64,000 nt of DNA from Prolixibacter sp. SD074 (GCF_009617895.1 NZ_BLAW01000001.1:1727001-1791000), one strand, 5' to 3'. Positions 9,389 to 17,483 are shown, counted from the stretch's first letter. Numbers and translations are program-made. The notes: a model not told the origin generated them from the letters alone.

Positions 9389-9392
9389 ATAA
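8457..9392 (+). CDS. IS1595-family transposase (ISXO2-like)
   Basis: A complete 311-residue transposase. The N-terminal zinc ribbon is visible as CPRCKGKDHYWKRDKEQYEC plus KNC, followed by a helix-turn-helix (FSAKEIQRQLGHKRYHPIWH). The DDE core includes IELDEGYFSTEV (Asp), VDTDGSTSYVNL (Asp), and WVHIAISNAKRQLINTFHDI with YKFNRRYYGEALF toward the C-terminus. The stop codon (9390-9392) reads across the right inverted-repeat end. It is on the opposite strand to the IS1595 fragment at 4901-5407 and is diverged from it. Confidence 0.92.
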   Translation: MSLINFIEQFPGEASCKQKFKEYRDQVGVVCPRCKGKDHYWKRDKEQYECKNCKTRITLKSGTVMHKSKLPFRYWFIAMHLLTSTKKSFSAKEIQRQLGHKRYHPIWHMVHKLRSSMGKRDGEYVLAGRIELDEGYFSTEVPEEEKNRLLKRGRGSQKKSKVLVMAESTMVESPKKGQKPRRIGYLKMRAIEDLKSETIDEIVKGMASGAEEVDTDGSTSYVNLKRYIPRHNSQVIPKEKVGEVLPWVHIAISNAKRQLINTFHDIKPEFLQNYLDEFCYKFNRRYYGEALFNRLLVACVSYKNEFRCKYG

Positions 9393-9402
9393 TCATATTT
9401 TT

Positions 9403-10164
9403 TTAAACAGTCATTCCTCCATCAATTGGATTAACGGTTCCGGTTATAAACTCACTATCATCACCGGCCAGAAACAGCATTAATTTAGCTACTTCTTCGT
9501 TGGTGGCATAGCGGCCAAGCGGAATGGATTGCTCGAAACTTGTTTTCGCATTATTAGCTTTTCCCGGAGCAAAACCTTCCTCTAATGAACGCATCATTCG
9601 GTTATCTACCGGCGAAGGGTTAATTGTGTTAACCCGGATTTTGTGAGGAGCTCCTTCTAATGCCGCAGATTTCATCATGCCGATAACCGCATGTTTGCTG
9701 GTTACATAAGGTAATATATTAGGAGTTCCTTGAAGTCCGGCTACCGATGAAGTAATGACAATGCTACCACCATTCTTCTTCATGTGTGGAAAAACATGGC
9801 GTAGGCCATAATAGATTCCCTTTACATTTATATCAATAACCCTGTTAAATTCATCCAGTGGATATTCATCCAACGGAGATACTTTTCCCTCAATACCTGC
9901 ATTGTCCAGAAAAACATCAATGGTGCCAAATTTTTTAATGGTTTCATCAACGTATTTTTTTGCTTGTTGCTCATCGGAAACATCAGCAACTACATAGGCT
10001 GATGTTTCTTTACCGATATCCTTGACCGTTTCTTTTAGTGCATCTTCGTTAATGTCAACAAGCATTACTTTGGCACCTTCGTTTACGAACATTTTTGCTG
10101 CAGTAGCTCCAATATTACCAGAACCACCCGTAATTAATACTACTTTATTTTCCAATCTGTTCAT
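9403..10164 (-). CDS. SDR-family oxidoreductase
   Basis: A 253-residue classical short-chain dehydrogenase. The cofactor motif TGGSGNIG spans residues 13-20, NAG 88-90, and the catalytic Ser140, Tyr153 and Lys157 are in ITSSVAG and YVTSK. VDINED after strand 2 suggests NAD(H) preference through an acidic residue, an inference from the family rule. The C-terminus (FLAGDDSEFITGTVNPIDGG) is typical of 3-oxoacyl reductase / glucose dehydrogenase-like members. It is transcribed divergently from the thioredoxin-like operon, with 362 bases between them. The substrate is not identifiable. Confidence 0.9.
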   Translation of the reverse strand: MNRLENKVVLITGGSGNIGATAAKMFVNEGAKVMLVDINEDALKETVKDIGKETSAYVVADVSDEQQAKKYVDETIKKFGTIDVFLDNAGIEGKVSPLDEYPLDEFNRVIDINVKGIYYGLRHVFPHMKKNGGSIVITSSVAGLQGTPNILPYVTSKHAVIGMMKSAALEGAPHKIRVNTINPSPVDNRMMRSLEEGFAPGKANNAKTSFEQSIPLGRYATNEEVAKLMLFLAGDDSEFITGTVNPIDGGMTV

Positions 10165-10476
10165 ATTACATTAATTTTAGTTTATTTTTATACACTGCTA
10201 AACAACTATTTATTTTTTTTTGTTTAATTCAAATGCCCTTTTTTAGGTTCATCACAAAAAAAACGGATATTTATTGGCGTGAAAATCAAAAGAATGAAGT
10301 AATCAATATTCATTTGACCATTTTATGCAGCGCGAAGTCACCCTTTAGTTCGGCCTATGCAAACTACAGCACCATCTGAATTGCACAAACAGCAAATTAA
10401 GTGAGTGTTTTTTCGTTAATTTTAGGTTATGACAATCCGTTGATTTGAACTTTTTTGAAAATTTTAACATATATGT

Positions 10477-10508
10477 GTTGCCACGTTAAATGATCCAACA
10501 TATATTTG
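10477..10508 (+). promoter_or_regulatory. Probable Bacteroidota sigma-A promoter of the thioredoxin-MarR operon
   Basis: A -7 box TATATTTG (10501-10508) fits the TAnnTTTG consensus, and GTTG at 10477-10480 lies 20 bases upstream in the -33 position. The first gene starts 18-24 bases downstream of the -7 box. The rest of the 362-base divergent gap (10165-10526) is AT-rich with no gene that I can support. Confidence 0.6.
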
Positions 10509-10532
10509 TACGGAATTATAAATTGAATGTGT

Positions 10533-10811
10533 ATGAATGATAAAAGCACTGTTACTATAGAAATGTTTTATACGCTGACTTGTCCAAATTGCAAAATATT
10601 GAAAAGAATGTTGGATGAAGTACTGCCCCAATATGGTGACAAGTTTCAATTAAAAAGAAGCCTTGCCAATTCGCCCAGGGGAATGGTTAGAACAATGAAA
10701 TTAGGAATCCATTCAGTTCCGACCCTTCTCATTGATAATAAAATAACTTTTCGAAGTGTCCCCAAAAAGGAAGAATTAATTAATACCTTAAATAGTTTAA
10801 TAAATCATTAA
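10533..10811 (+). CDS. Small thioredoxin-like protein
   Basis: A 92-residue thioredoxin-fold protein without signal peptide, so cytosolic. The redox motif TCPNC places the cysteines at residues 17 and 20, and the cis-proline loop is HSVPTLLID. Length is at the short end, like NrdH/glutaredoxin-type proteins. ATG at 10533 is preferred over ATG at 10527, which would add Met-Cys. It is the first gene of a co-directional run to 13400 containing redox and aromatic-ring enzymes and a MarR regulator, so a thiol-disulfide role in that stress response is a reasonable inference. Confidence 0.75.
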   Translation: MNDKSTVTIEMFYTLTCPNCKILKRMLDEVLPQYGDKFQLKRSLANSPRGMVRTMKLGIHSVPTLLIDNKITFRSVPKKEELINTLNSLINH

Positions 10812-10822
10812 ATTATGGAAAT

Positions 10823-11056
10823 ATGGAAGAAAAGAAAAAACTAAGATGTCCGCTTGGTATCCCGGGTGGAATCATTGCTGCCTTGATTGGCTTAATTGGA
10901 GTAGTTGTTAATATTATAGACTTCAATTGGTTTGAGTTAATAACCTCCTTTGCGCTCTTATTGCTAGCACTGCCATTTGTGCGGGTAACGATGATGGTTC
11001 ACATGGCCAACGACCGATTGGATGAATTAGAAAATAACTTAAAAACAAATAAATAA
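10823..11056 (+). CDS. Small two-helix membrane protein
   Basis: A 77-residue protein, 11 bases after the thioredoxin-like gene. Two hydrophobic helices are clear: GGIIAALIGLIGVVVNIID (about 13-31) and LITSFALLLLALPFVRVTMM (about 37-56). The N-terminus is basic (MEEKKKLRCPLG) and the tail polar. I do not recognise a family. Position inside the operon suggests co-expression with the FMN reductase and dioxygenase. Confidence 0.6.
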   Translation: MEEKKKLRCPLGIPGGIIAALIGLIGVVVNIIDFNWFELITSFALLLLALPFVRVTMMVHMANDRLDELENNLKTNK

Positions 11057-11063
11057 AGGAGAT

Positions 11064-11627
11064 ATGACTATGCTAAAAATTGGAATTATCATTGGTAGTA
11101 CCCGACCGGGACGCAACGCTGAACAAGTTGCTAAATGGGTATATGATTTTGCATCAAAACGAAACGATGCAGAATATGAATTAGTTGACCTTAAAGATTA
11201 CAATTTACCTTTGCTTGATGAAGCTTATCCGGCTTCCTTTGGCCAATATTCGAATGAACATACAAAAGCCTGGGCAGAAAAAATTAAATCGCTCGATGCT
11301 TTTATATTTGTAAACGGAGAATATAACCACTCGATACCCGGTGCCTTAAAAAATGCATTGGACTATTTGTATGCCGAATGGAACAATAAAGCGGCCAGCT
11401 TTGTCAGCTATGGTTCTGCAGGTGGTGCAAGGGCTGTGGAGCACCTTCGGCTGGTTTTGAGTGAATTACAAGTAGCTCATGTTCGCACTCAGGTATTGCT
11501 GTCGTTGTTTACCGATTTCGAAAACTTTAGTGTTTTTAAACCTGCACCATTACATTCTGACAACTTAAATGCAATGTTAGACCAGTTGATTAGCTGGGGA
11601 AATGCTTTGAAAACACTAAGAAAATAA
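11064..11627 (+). CDS. NADPH-dependent FMN reductase (flavodoxin-like fold)
   Basis: A 187-residue protein of the FMN_red family. The phosphate-binding loop GSTRPGRNAEQVAKWVYDF occupies about residues 11-30, and NGEYNHSIPGALKNALDYLY is the conserved isoalloxazine-binding region that defines NAD(P)H:quinone / azo-reductase-like enzymes. An internal ATG at 11070 (MLKIGIIIGS) gives the more usual start. Such enzymes carry out two-electron reduction of quinones and azo compounds, which fits the adjacent ring-cleaving dioxygenase and DoxX genes. Confidence 0.88.
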   Translation: MTMLKIGIIIGSTRPGRNAEQVAKWVYDFASKRNDAEYELVDLKDYNLPLLDEAYPASFGQYSNEHTKAWAEKIKSLDAFIFVNGEYNHSIPGALKNALDYLYAEWNNKAASFVSYGSAGGARAVEHLRLVLSELQVAHVRTQVLLSLFTDFENFSVFKPAPLHSDNLNAMLDQLISWGNALKTLRK

Positions 11628-11637
11628 CTACAAATTA

Positions 11638-12450
11638 GTGAAAAAATTGCCTGTATATTTTATTTCTCACGGTGGTGGCCCATGGCATGTGATGGATCAT
11701 GCTATGGGTGACCCGGTGGGATATGGATATTTAAGAACGTATCTTACGGAATTGGGGCAGAAGTATCGTCCGAAAATTAAAGCCATACTTGTTATTTCAG
11801 CGCACTGGGAAGAAAATGTGCCCACCATACATTTCGGACAAAATCCTCCGATGTATTATGATTATTACGGCTTCCCGGAGTTTACCTACCAATTGAAATG
11901 GAATGCACCGGGGCATCCGCAATTGGCAGAAAAAGTGGAAACTCTTTTGAATAATTCCGGATTTAAAACAAAGCGCGAACACCATCGTGGTTTTGACCAT
12001 GGAACCTTTGTTCCATTAATGATTGCCTTTCCGGAAGCCAAAATTCCTATTGTACAACTATCTTTGGTTCATTCGCTTGACCCGGCAACACATTTGGCAA
12101 TGGGTAAAGCGCTCGAACCATTACGCGAACAGGATGTACTGATTATTGGTTCGGGAATGAGCTATCATAATATGCGTGGTTTCATGTCGGGAAGTGGAGA
12201 GGCCTCAAAAATTTCTATGCAATTTGATAATTGGCTTTCAACCACAATATCGACAGCAGATGCTGAAAAAAGAAATCAATTATTAATAGATTGGAGGGCT
12301 GCACCGGGTGCTTTAGATAGTCACCCTCGCAGCGAACATTTGGTGCCGCTTTTTGTAATAGCCGGAGCAGCCGGAAAAGATAAAGGAAGCCACGACTTTT
12401 CGGGAAAATTAATGGGGGTAAATATATCAGGATATAAATTTGGAACATGA
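11638..12450 (+). CDS. Class III extradiol ring-cleavage dioxygenase (DODA / YgiD type)
   Basis: A 270-residue protein beginning at a GTG 10 bases after the FMN reductase. The LigB-fold metal ligands are in ISHGGGPWHV (first His), ISAHWEE (second His), and HHRGFDHGTFVPLM with SLVHSL in the active-site shell. The family, typified by E. coli YgiD and plant DOPA 4,5-dioxygenase, opens catechol rings with a non-haem metal. Placement beside quinone-reductase, DoxX and MarR genes suggests catechol or quinone detoxification. The terminal TGA overlaps an ATG (ATGA) of a methyltransferase remnant. Confidence 0.9.
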   Translation: MKKLPVYFISHGGGPWHVMDHAMGDPVGYGYLRTYLTELGQKYRPKIKAILVISAHWEENVPTIHFGQNPPMYYDYYGFPEFTYQLKWNAPGHPQLAEKVETLLNNSGFKTKREHHRGFDHGTFVPLMIAFPEAKIPIVQLSLVHSLDPATHLAMGKALEPLREQDVLIIGSGMSYHNMRGFMSGSGEASKISMQFDNWLSTTISTADAEKRNQLLIDWRAAPGALDSHPRSEHLVPLFVIAGAAGKDKGSHDFSGKLMGVNISGYKFGT

Positions 12451-12546
12451 CGAAGGAAATGTGGAATAAAAGATATGCACAAACTGATTTTGGTTGAAAA
12501 AGCGGATTATCCGAATAATTTCTTTGATGCCGAAAATAATGCCTAA
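12447..12546 (+). pseudogene. SAM-dependent methyltransferase N-terminal remnant
   Basis: The ATGA overlap at 12447 begins MTKEMWNKRYAQTDFG and stops at 12497. The next frame shows VEKADYPNNFFDAENNA and stops at 12544-12546. Class I methyltransferases of the tellurite-resistance/TehB-like type start with MWNERYAQ...YGTEPNxFF, so this appears to be only the first 30 residues of such a gene, broken by a frame change. The rest is absent before the DoxX gene at 12583. Confidence 0.5.
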
Positions 12547-12582
12547 TTAAATTTCAAATAATAATCTTTAAATTTTAACACA

Positions 12583-12939
12583 ATGACAACAGAAATTTCA
12601 AAAACAAGAAAGATAGCCGCATGGGTAATTGCAGGCTTATTAACAGCGCTATATTTATATAGTGCAAGTGGAAAATTATTCCTTCATCCCGAACAAATGG
12701 AACAAATGCACTTAGCCGACTGGCGAATTATTATTGCCCTTGGTGAAATTGTATCTGCCTTATTGTACTTGTTTCCAAAGACAAATAAATTTGGAACTTT
12801 GCTATTGAGTTCTTTCATGGGAGGCGCTATTATCCTTCACATGACAGGTGGTATAAGCCTTGCACTGCCCGTGGTTGTTCTTCTTCTTGTATGGGTAGGT
12901 TTCTATTTAAGAAATCCTGAATTTTTTAAGCTAAAATAA
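12583..12939 (+). CDS. DoxX-family membrane protein
   Basis: A 118-residue four-helix membrane protein: AAWVIAGLLTALYLYSASGK, WRIIIALGEIVSALLYLF, FGTLLLSSFMGGAIILHM and SLALPVVVLLLVWVGFYL. The SASGKLF motif after helix 1 and the GE in helix 2 are typical of DoxX-like proteins. In Firmicutes, DoxX members (CatD, MhqP) belong to MarR-type quinone-responsive regulons beside dioxygenases, a striking parallel with this neighbourhood. The molecular role is unknown. The MarR gene starts 2 bases after its stop. Confidence 0.85.
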   Translation: MTTEISKTRKIAAWVIAGLLTALYLYSASGKLFLHPEQMEQMHLADWRIIIALGEIVSALLYLFPKTNKFGTLLLSSFMGGAIILHMTGGISLALPVVVLLLVWVGFYLRNPEFFKLK

Positions 12940-12941
12940 AA

Positions 12942-13400
12942 ATGTCTATCGATGAAGAAATTAAGGGGAGGTTTCGGAATGAATACCACAAAGGTTTTAT
13001 CAATTTGACCTATACGGTCAAATTGTTAAGTTATGAGTTTCATAAATTCCTTAAAGCACATGGACTTACCGAACAGCAGTACAACGTTTTAAGGATCCTT
13101 CGTGGTTTTCGTTCCCGGGCACCTCTTTCTATTAGTTTTATAAAACAGCGAATGCTGGATAAAAATTCCGATGTAAGCCGAATTATTGACAGACTTTTTG
13201 AAAAAGGTTTGCTTAGCCGGAAGGAAAATCCGGACGACAGGCGTCAAAAATCTGTCAAAATTACAACAAAGGGCCTGGAATTATTGGATAAGATGTTCAT
13301 TTGTGAACAGAAAGTAGATACTTTATTGAAAAATTTATCGATGGACGAAGTTAAACAATTGAACTACTTGATTGATAAAATAAGAGAGAAGAAAGAATAA
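12942..13400 (+). CDS. MarR-family transcriptional regulator
   Basis: A 152-residue winged-helix repressor-like protein. The N-terminal dimerisation helix precedes HGLTEQQYNVLRILRG; ISFIKQRMLDKNSDVSRIID is the recognition region and GLLSRKENPDDRRQKSVKIT is the wing with the conserved DxRxK pattern. It ends the co-directional run that starts at 10533. By analogy with MhqR/YodB it may sense electrophilic quinones, but I see no obvious conserved N-terminal Cys of the YodB type. Autoregulation of the operon is inference. Confidence 0.88.
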   Translation: MSIDEEIKGRFRNEYHKGFINLTYTVKLLSYEFHKFLKAHGLTEQQYNVLRILRGFRSRAPLSISFIKQRMLDKNSDVSRIIDRLFEKGLLSRKENPDDRRQKSVKITTKGLELLDKMFICEQKVDTLLKNLSMDEVKQLNYLIDKIREKKE

Positions 13401-13415
13401 TACGGCATAAATGAT

Positions 13416-13448
13416 GGGGTCAGCCGGTAGTGCCGACCCTTTCTTTGG
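13416..13448 (+). terminator. Probable intrinsic terminator after marR
   Basis: GGGTCAGCC ... TGCCGACCC forms an interrupted GC-rich hairpin (about 13417-13439) followed by a CTTTCTTT tract, 16 bases after the MarR stop codon. Confidence 0.5.
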
Positions 13449-13574
13449 ATGGTTTTTACACCCGTTTCGGAGAACTGATGCAGGGGCGCTGACAGTCACC
13501 TCGTAATTTGTACATTTACGAGTAATAATTATTGGGCGGGAGTCAGGATCTACTCTACTAAAGCATTGTAAACG

Positions 13575-14639
13575 ATGGAAAGCGTATACAAAATATTCGA
13601 AACATTAATTGAACCTGCAGTTGTATTATTTTTTTTGATAATCCTACTGATTTTAAATTCGTGGATTTTTAAGAAAATTAAATCAACAACATCAAATGGG
13701 AATATTACCAAAGGAGCGATTTCGTTTTTTATTGTTCTTATTGGTGTATTGGCATTTATTTTAGTTTTACCAATTGATAAAGCGCTAAAAGGACAAATAT
13801 TAAGCTTTCTTGCAATTATTATTAGTGCAGGGATTGCTTTAAGTTCAACCACTGTTCTAGGTAACATGATAGCAGGTATTATGAATAATTCCATGAACCG
13901 TTTTAGAAATGGAGACCTGATAAAGATTAAGGACTTTCACGGAAGGGTAATTAGAAAAAGTATTTTTCACACAGAAATCCAACTGGAAGACAGCAATTTT
14001 GTTACAATTCCAAATCTCTACATAGCTAATAACCCCGTTAAATTGACACGCAAGACGAATACCGTCATTTCCACTTCAGTTTCATTAGGATATGACATAT
14101 CTCGTGAAAAAATAGAGGAAGCTTTAAGAGAAGCAGCCAATGAAACTGGATTATCTGACCCTTATGTGTATATAACAAGCCTGGGTGATTTCTCAGTAGT
14201 TTACAAAATTCATGGATTTTTAGAGGAGAGTGGTAAATATTTCAGTACTAGCTCACTGCTTAATGCTAAAGTCATGGATAAACTTCATGCTGAGAAAATA
14301 GAAATTGTATCACCAACGTTCATGAACCAACGACGTGTCGATGAAAAAGAATTTATCCCAAAACAAGTAGTTAGAAAAACAGAACCAGTTGATGAAAAAT
14401 CACCGGAGGATTTAATATTTGATGAAGCAATCAAATCAGAAAAACTTGAGACAAAAAAAGATTATCTTAAAGAGATTGATAAAAAACAAGTGGCTTTAAA
14501 AGAAAAGCTTAAGGATTTGAAGGATGATAAAGAGATTGAAAAAATAAAATCTACAATTAATCGAAATAATGAAATGAAAGAGCGGATTGAGAAAAGTATT
14601 AAAGAACAAATTGAAAAGGATAAAGATTCTGCAAAATAA
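13575..14639 (+). CDS. MscS-like mechanosensitive channel
   Basis: A 354-residue inner-membrane protein. Three N-terminal helices are seen: IEPAVVLFFLIILLILNSWI, AISFFIVLIGVLAFILVL and the pore-lining helix region ILSFLAIIISAGIALSSTTV followed by LGNMIAGIM. The MscS beta domain follows (NGDLIKIKDFHGRVIRKSIF, TVIPN-type NFVTIPNLYI). The last 90 residues are highly charged and probably coiled-coil (KKDYLKEIDKKQVALKEKLK), an extension beyond the minimal MscS core. The likely role is release of solutes on hypo-osmotic shock. It is monocistronic, facing a convergent peptidase gene. Confidence 0.88.
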   Translation: MESVYKIFETLIEPAVVLFFLIILLILNSWIFKKIKSTTSNGNITKGAISFFIVLIGVLAFILVLPIDKALKGQILSFLAIIISAGIALSSTTVLGNMIAGIMNNSMNRFRNGDLIKIKDFHGRVIRKSIFHTEIQLEDSNFVTIPNLYIANNPVKLTRKTNTVISTSVSLGYDISREKIEEALREAANETGLSDPYVYITSLGDFSVVYKIHGFLEESGKYFSTSSLLNAKVMDKLHAEKIEIVSPTFMNQRRVDEKEFIPKQVVRKTEPVDEKSPEDLIFDEAIKSEKLETKKDYLKEIDKKQVALKEKLKDLKDDKEIEKIKSTINRNNEMKERIEKSIKEQIEKDKDSAK

Positions 14640-14736
14640 CCGTTTCCCTTCGGGCATGGGCCTCTTTTAAGTTTGGATTAAAATTGCTAAAGTTTTGCAG
14701 GGAACAGTTCGTTTAGCTTATTGGATAAAAACAATG

Positions 14737-14784
14737 GTGCGCCCGGGACTTGCACCCTATAATTATCACCCATCCCGGGCGCAC
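14737..14784. terminator. Strong hairpin between convergent genes
   Basis: A perfect 12-bp inverted repeat, GTGCGCCCGGGA (14737-14748) and TCCCGGGCGCAC (14773-14784), with a 24-base loop. It lies between the convergent MscS and C1-peptidase genes. No T-tract follows directly, so it may work with the next hairpin or be a REP-like palindrome. Confidence 0.5.
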
Positions 14785-14792
14785 AAATAGAA

Positions 14793-14821
14793 GAGGTTGC
14801 AGACATAAAACCCGCAACCTC
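14793..14821. terminator. Second hairpin, probable terminator for the C1 peptidase
   Basis: GAGGTTGC (14793-14800) pairs exactly with GCAACCTC (14814-14821) around a short AT-rich loop. It lies 27 bases beyond the stop codon of the minus-strand peptidase gene. Confidence 0.5.
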
Positions 14822-14847
14822 GCCAATATATTTTTCAGGGCTTCTTC

Positions 14848-16059
14848 TTAAAATCCTAGCTTTTCCCTAATTGCTTTTGGAATAGCATGTTTATTTACCA
14901 TGATACAAGTGGTTTTGTAGCGAACATAGGGTTTTGATGCATAGAAATATCCGTCCCATGCATTATAATCACCCCACGAATTTTTCACTTTGTAGTACAT
15001 GGTACCATTCTGATCTTTGGCCAAACCGATAATGTGCATTCCGTGATCGTCGGTTGTTTGCCAATCGTCGAATGCTTCCTGCCGCATTTCCTGGGTAATA
15101 TGCTTCTCTTTTCCGGGTTTATCCAGTTTGAAGAGTTGCTCGTTTTTCTCCTTTGCAGTCAGTTTCTCCCACTTAGAAAGCTCCGAGCCTGTCATTTCCT
15201 TCACGTCTGCATCCGGAACAACTGCCACACCTTTTTTCGAGGTAGAAAATCCTTTCTCGCTCACATCGGCAGCCCAGGCAACGGTATATCCACTGTTCAA
15301 TGAATTGTCGATAATTTTCATCATCTCGTCCAGCGGAACATTGTACACTTCGCCCCACTCCCAGTTATCGGGCACCTCGAGCTTAAACTTAGAGTAGAAA
15401 GGATGATGCGTAAAGGAAGTAATTTCTACATAATCATCAGGATTCAATCTGCAATAATCGGTAGCAAAGGTTTTGGGAGAATAAGTTTTCCCTTTGTAAT
15501 CAAATTTAGCCGGCAACTCTCCAAGATAAGCATCCAGTGTCCCGGTCACTGATTCTTCCCACGCAGTTGAAAGCTTTTTATTTTTGTTCTCAACAACTGC
15601 ATCTACGATGCCCTTCAACACGTCATCCATTTCACCGTGAACATGTTTCGTTTCTCCATAATTGAGTCCCGTATATACTGAATCCGGAACAATACCGTAG
15701 TTTTTCAGCACGTAGGTCACATCGTGGAACGCACCACCGGGACCGAAATTCAAATTTCCGTGTAAACGAACGGTTTTGATGGCCTTATCGATATAGCATT
15801 GATAGACAACAAACATTTCAGAAAGATCGACCTCCGGTTTGTCCATTCGCAGCATTTCCGACTCGAGAAAAGAGAGGCCGCTAAACGCCCAACAAGTTCC
15901 CGAACGATATTGATTTTTAACCGAAGTATGAGGTAATTCTTTAACGGCAGTAAAATGATAACCTTCTTCCTTGCTACTTTTCTCCTTGTCCTGCGCCGAT
16001 ACATTCCATGTAAATGCAAGTAATCCAGCCAGGAGTATAAAAAACTTAAAACGATTCAT
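14848..16059 (-). CDS. C1-family cysteine aminopeptidase (PepC / bleomycin hydrolase type), exported
   Basis: A 403-residue papain-fold peptidase with signal peptide (MNRFKFFILLAGLLAFTWNV, cut near SAQ). The catalytic Cys56 is in YRSGTCWAFS, His339 in DDHGMHI and Asn360 in YKVKNSWG, with the Gln of the oxyanion hole probably Gln50 in VKNQYRSG. Order and length fit the bleomycin hydrolase/PepC branch (C1B), which trims peptides from the N-terminus. Unlike cytosolic PepC, this one is predicted to reach the periplasm, as often in Bacteroidota. Monocistronic, convergent to mscS. Confidence 0.9.
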   Translation of the reverse strand: MNRFKFFILLAGLLAFTWNVSAQDKEKSSKEEGYHFTAVKELPHTSVKNQYRSGTCWAFSGLSFLESEMLRMDKPEVDLSEMFVVYQCYIDKAIKTVRLHGNLNFGPGGAFHDVTYVLKNYGIVPDSVYTGLNYGETKHVHGEMDDVLKGIVDAVVENKNKKLSTAWEESVTGTLDAYLGELPAKFDYKGKTYSPKTFATDYCRLNPDDYVEITSFTHHPFYSKFKLEVPDNWEWGEVYNVPLDEMMKIIDNSLNSGYTVAWAADVSEKGFSTSKKGVAVVPDADVKEMTGSELSKWEKLTAKEKNEQLFKLDKPGKEKHITQEMRQEAFDDWQTTDDHGMHIIGLAKDQNGTMYYKVKNSWGDYNAWDGYFYASKPYVRYKTTCIMVNKHAIPKAIREKLGF

Positions 16060-16319
16060 TAGAGATATTTAATTTATTAATTTTTAATTTATATGTTAAT
16101 CACAATTAACTCACAGGCAACGAAAATATAAAAATAATTCACGGTAACAAACGATTATGATCACAATTGCTTAACGGGAAATTAACAAGCGACACACCTC
16201 CCGGAAAGGAAAACGGGTTTGTTATGGTGAATCCACCGGCTGACAACAGACAAAACCGGGACAACCCCGGCAAGCGGACCCGCCGGCATATTATTGCCAA
16301 ACCGGAGTAGCCACCCTAC

Positions 16320-16575
16320 ATGGAGATCGAAAAACATATTGTAGTTGAAAAACGTTTAACCCAAAGAGATATCGAGCGCCGTACCAGCCCTGGCGCCGGG
16401 CCCTTGTACGGATTCAGCTCCAACAATATTTTCTCCGCTTTCATGCGGCATCCTAATTTCACTAAACAACTGAAAGGACTGTGTTTTACCGGGGGAAGTG
16501 TGTATCCGGGCGGGGGCACTCCTCTTTGCCTGGCTTCGGCAAAAATTGTTTCCAACATGACACCAAAAAATAACA
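16320..16575 (+). pseudogene. Phytoene desaturase (CrtI) family, C-terminal remnant
   Basis: The frame from 16320 reads LTQRDIERRTSPGAGPLYGF, AFMRHPNFTKQLKGLCFTGG and SVYPGGGTPLCLASAKIVSN, the C-terminal FAD-contacting region (GGSVHPGGG) of CrtI-type carotenoid desaturases. Only about 85 residues of roughly 490 remain; the Rossmann N-terminus is absent upstream, where 260 bases hold nothing else recognisable. It directly precedes a carotenoid-pathway gene, so it is a leftover of a former carotenoid cluster. The frame runs on past its expected end into the next gene. Confidence 0.75.
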
Positions 16576-16578
16576 ACC

Positions 16579-17232
16579 ATGAAAAACCTTCGAAAATCAT
16601 TACAAAACGTTTCTCAGGTTACCTTACGCAGAGTGTTGATGCTATTTTACGCCGTTGGCCTCATCGGATTGGTTTTTCCTCATTCACGACCATTTTTCCA
16701 GGCCATCACGCCCATCTTTTTGATTGGCACCGTCATTTTGCTTTATCTTTTCGAGGAGAACCCTACTCCCGGCTTATGGATTGCATCGTTCCTGGTTTTT
16801 GCCATCGGTTTCTTCGTTGAAGTAATGGGCGTAAAAACCGGACACGTTTTCGGAGTGTACGAATATGGCGCAACACTGGGCCCCAGGCTTTTTGAAACGC
16901 CACTGACCATTGGGATTTTATGGCTTATACAAATCTACTGTGTTTACACCATTTTTGAGCCATTTTCGTTTCCACTTTGGCTGAAAGCGCTAATTGGAGC
17001 CGTGGTATTGGTTGTATTCGATTTGATACTGGAACCGGCTGCCGTTAAAACCGGTATGTGGAACTGGAGCAATGGTGACGTTCCGTTCCAAAATTACCTG
17101 GCCTGGTTTATCTCATCGATTGTGATGCTTGACCTGTTCCACCTGTTTCGTTTGAAAACGAAGAATCACATGGCCCTGCCACTGATGGCGATACAGCTGA
17201 TCTTTTTTCTTTTTCTCGGAATTTTGTTGTAA
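16579..17232 (+). CDS. Carotenoid biosynthesis protein, CruF-like (DUF422)
   Basis: A 217-residue protein with about six membrane helices, including LMLFYAVGLIGLVFPHS, TPIFLIGTVILLYLF, IASFLVFAIGFFVEVMGV and ALIGAVVLVVFDLILEPAAV. The motifs FFVEVMGVKTGHVFGVYEYG, PLTIGILW and DLILEPAAVKTGMWNW are the DUF422 signature, with conserved acidic residues inside the membrane. CruF hydrates the terminal double bond of acyclic or monocyclic carotenoids (1',2'-hydratase). The adjacent crtI is truncated, so unless another desaturase exists elsewhere this gene may lack substrate. Confidence 0.85.
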   Translation: MKNLRKSLQNVSQVTLRRVLMLFYAVGLIGLVFPHSRPFFQAITPIFLIGTVILLYLFEENPTPGLWIASFLVFAIGFFVEVMGVKTGHVFGVYEYGATLGPRLFETPLTIGILWLIQIYCVYTIFEPFSFPLWLKALIGAVVLVVFDLILEPAAVKTGMWNWSNGDVPFQNYLAWFISSIVMLDLFHLFRLKTKNHMALPLMAIQLIFFLFLGILL

Positions 17233-17483
17233 CAACGGGAACTTTGCTGGCCATCATTATCATCTTTTTCTGGGCTGCTCATCTTCTTTATTCTCTGTTA
17301 TATGTCCGGACTTCCATGGCAAATCATGTATTCAACTGGTGAAAAACCTACCCATCCGCTAATGAACCAAATTTTGATCTGTCTTCTTCCTTTGCCGTTG
17401 GTCGGGTTATTTTATTACGGATAGTCATCTCCTTACACAGCAGGCATCCTGTTTGGATCAACCTGTATTATCATCCATTGTAG

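Noticed and set aside
4901-9392. Composite transposon formed by the two IS1595-type sequences
   Set aside because: The two are diverged from each other and the left one is a fragment; no common ends or duplication support joint mobilisation.
8403-9396. 8-bp target duplication of the IS1595 element
   Set aside because: Flanks ATGGATAC and ATAATCAT do not match, so none is claimed.
14737-14784. Possible tRNA or tmRNA end
   Set aside because: The palindrome GTGCGCCCGGGA/TCCCGGGCGCAC resembles an acceptor region at first sight, but no cloverleaf arms or T-loop can be formed.
16320-16820. A 166-residue gene starting at 16320
   Set aside because: Only the first ~85 residues resemble CrtI; the remainder is the out-of-frame start of the CruF-like gene.
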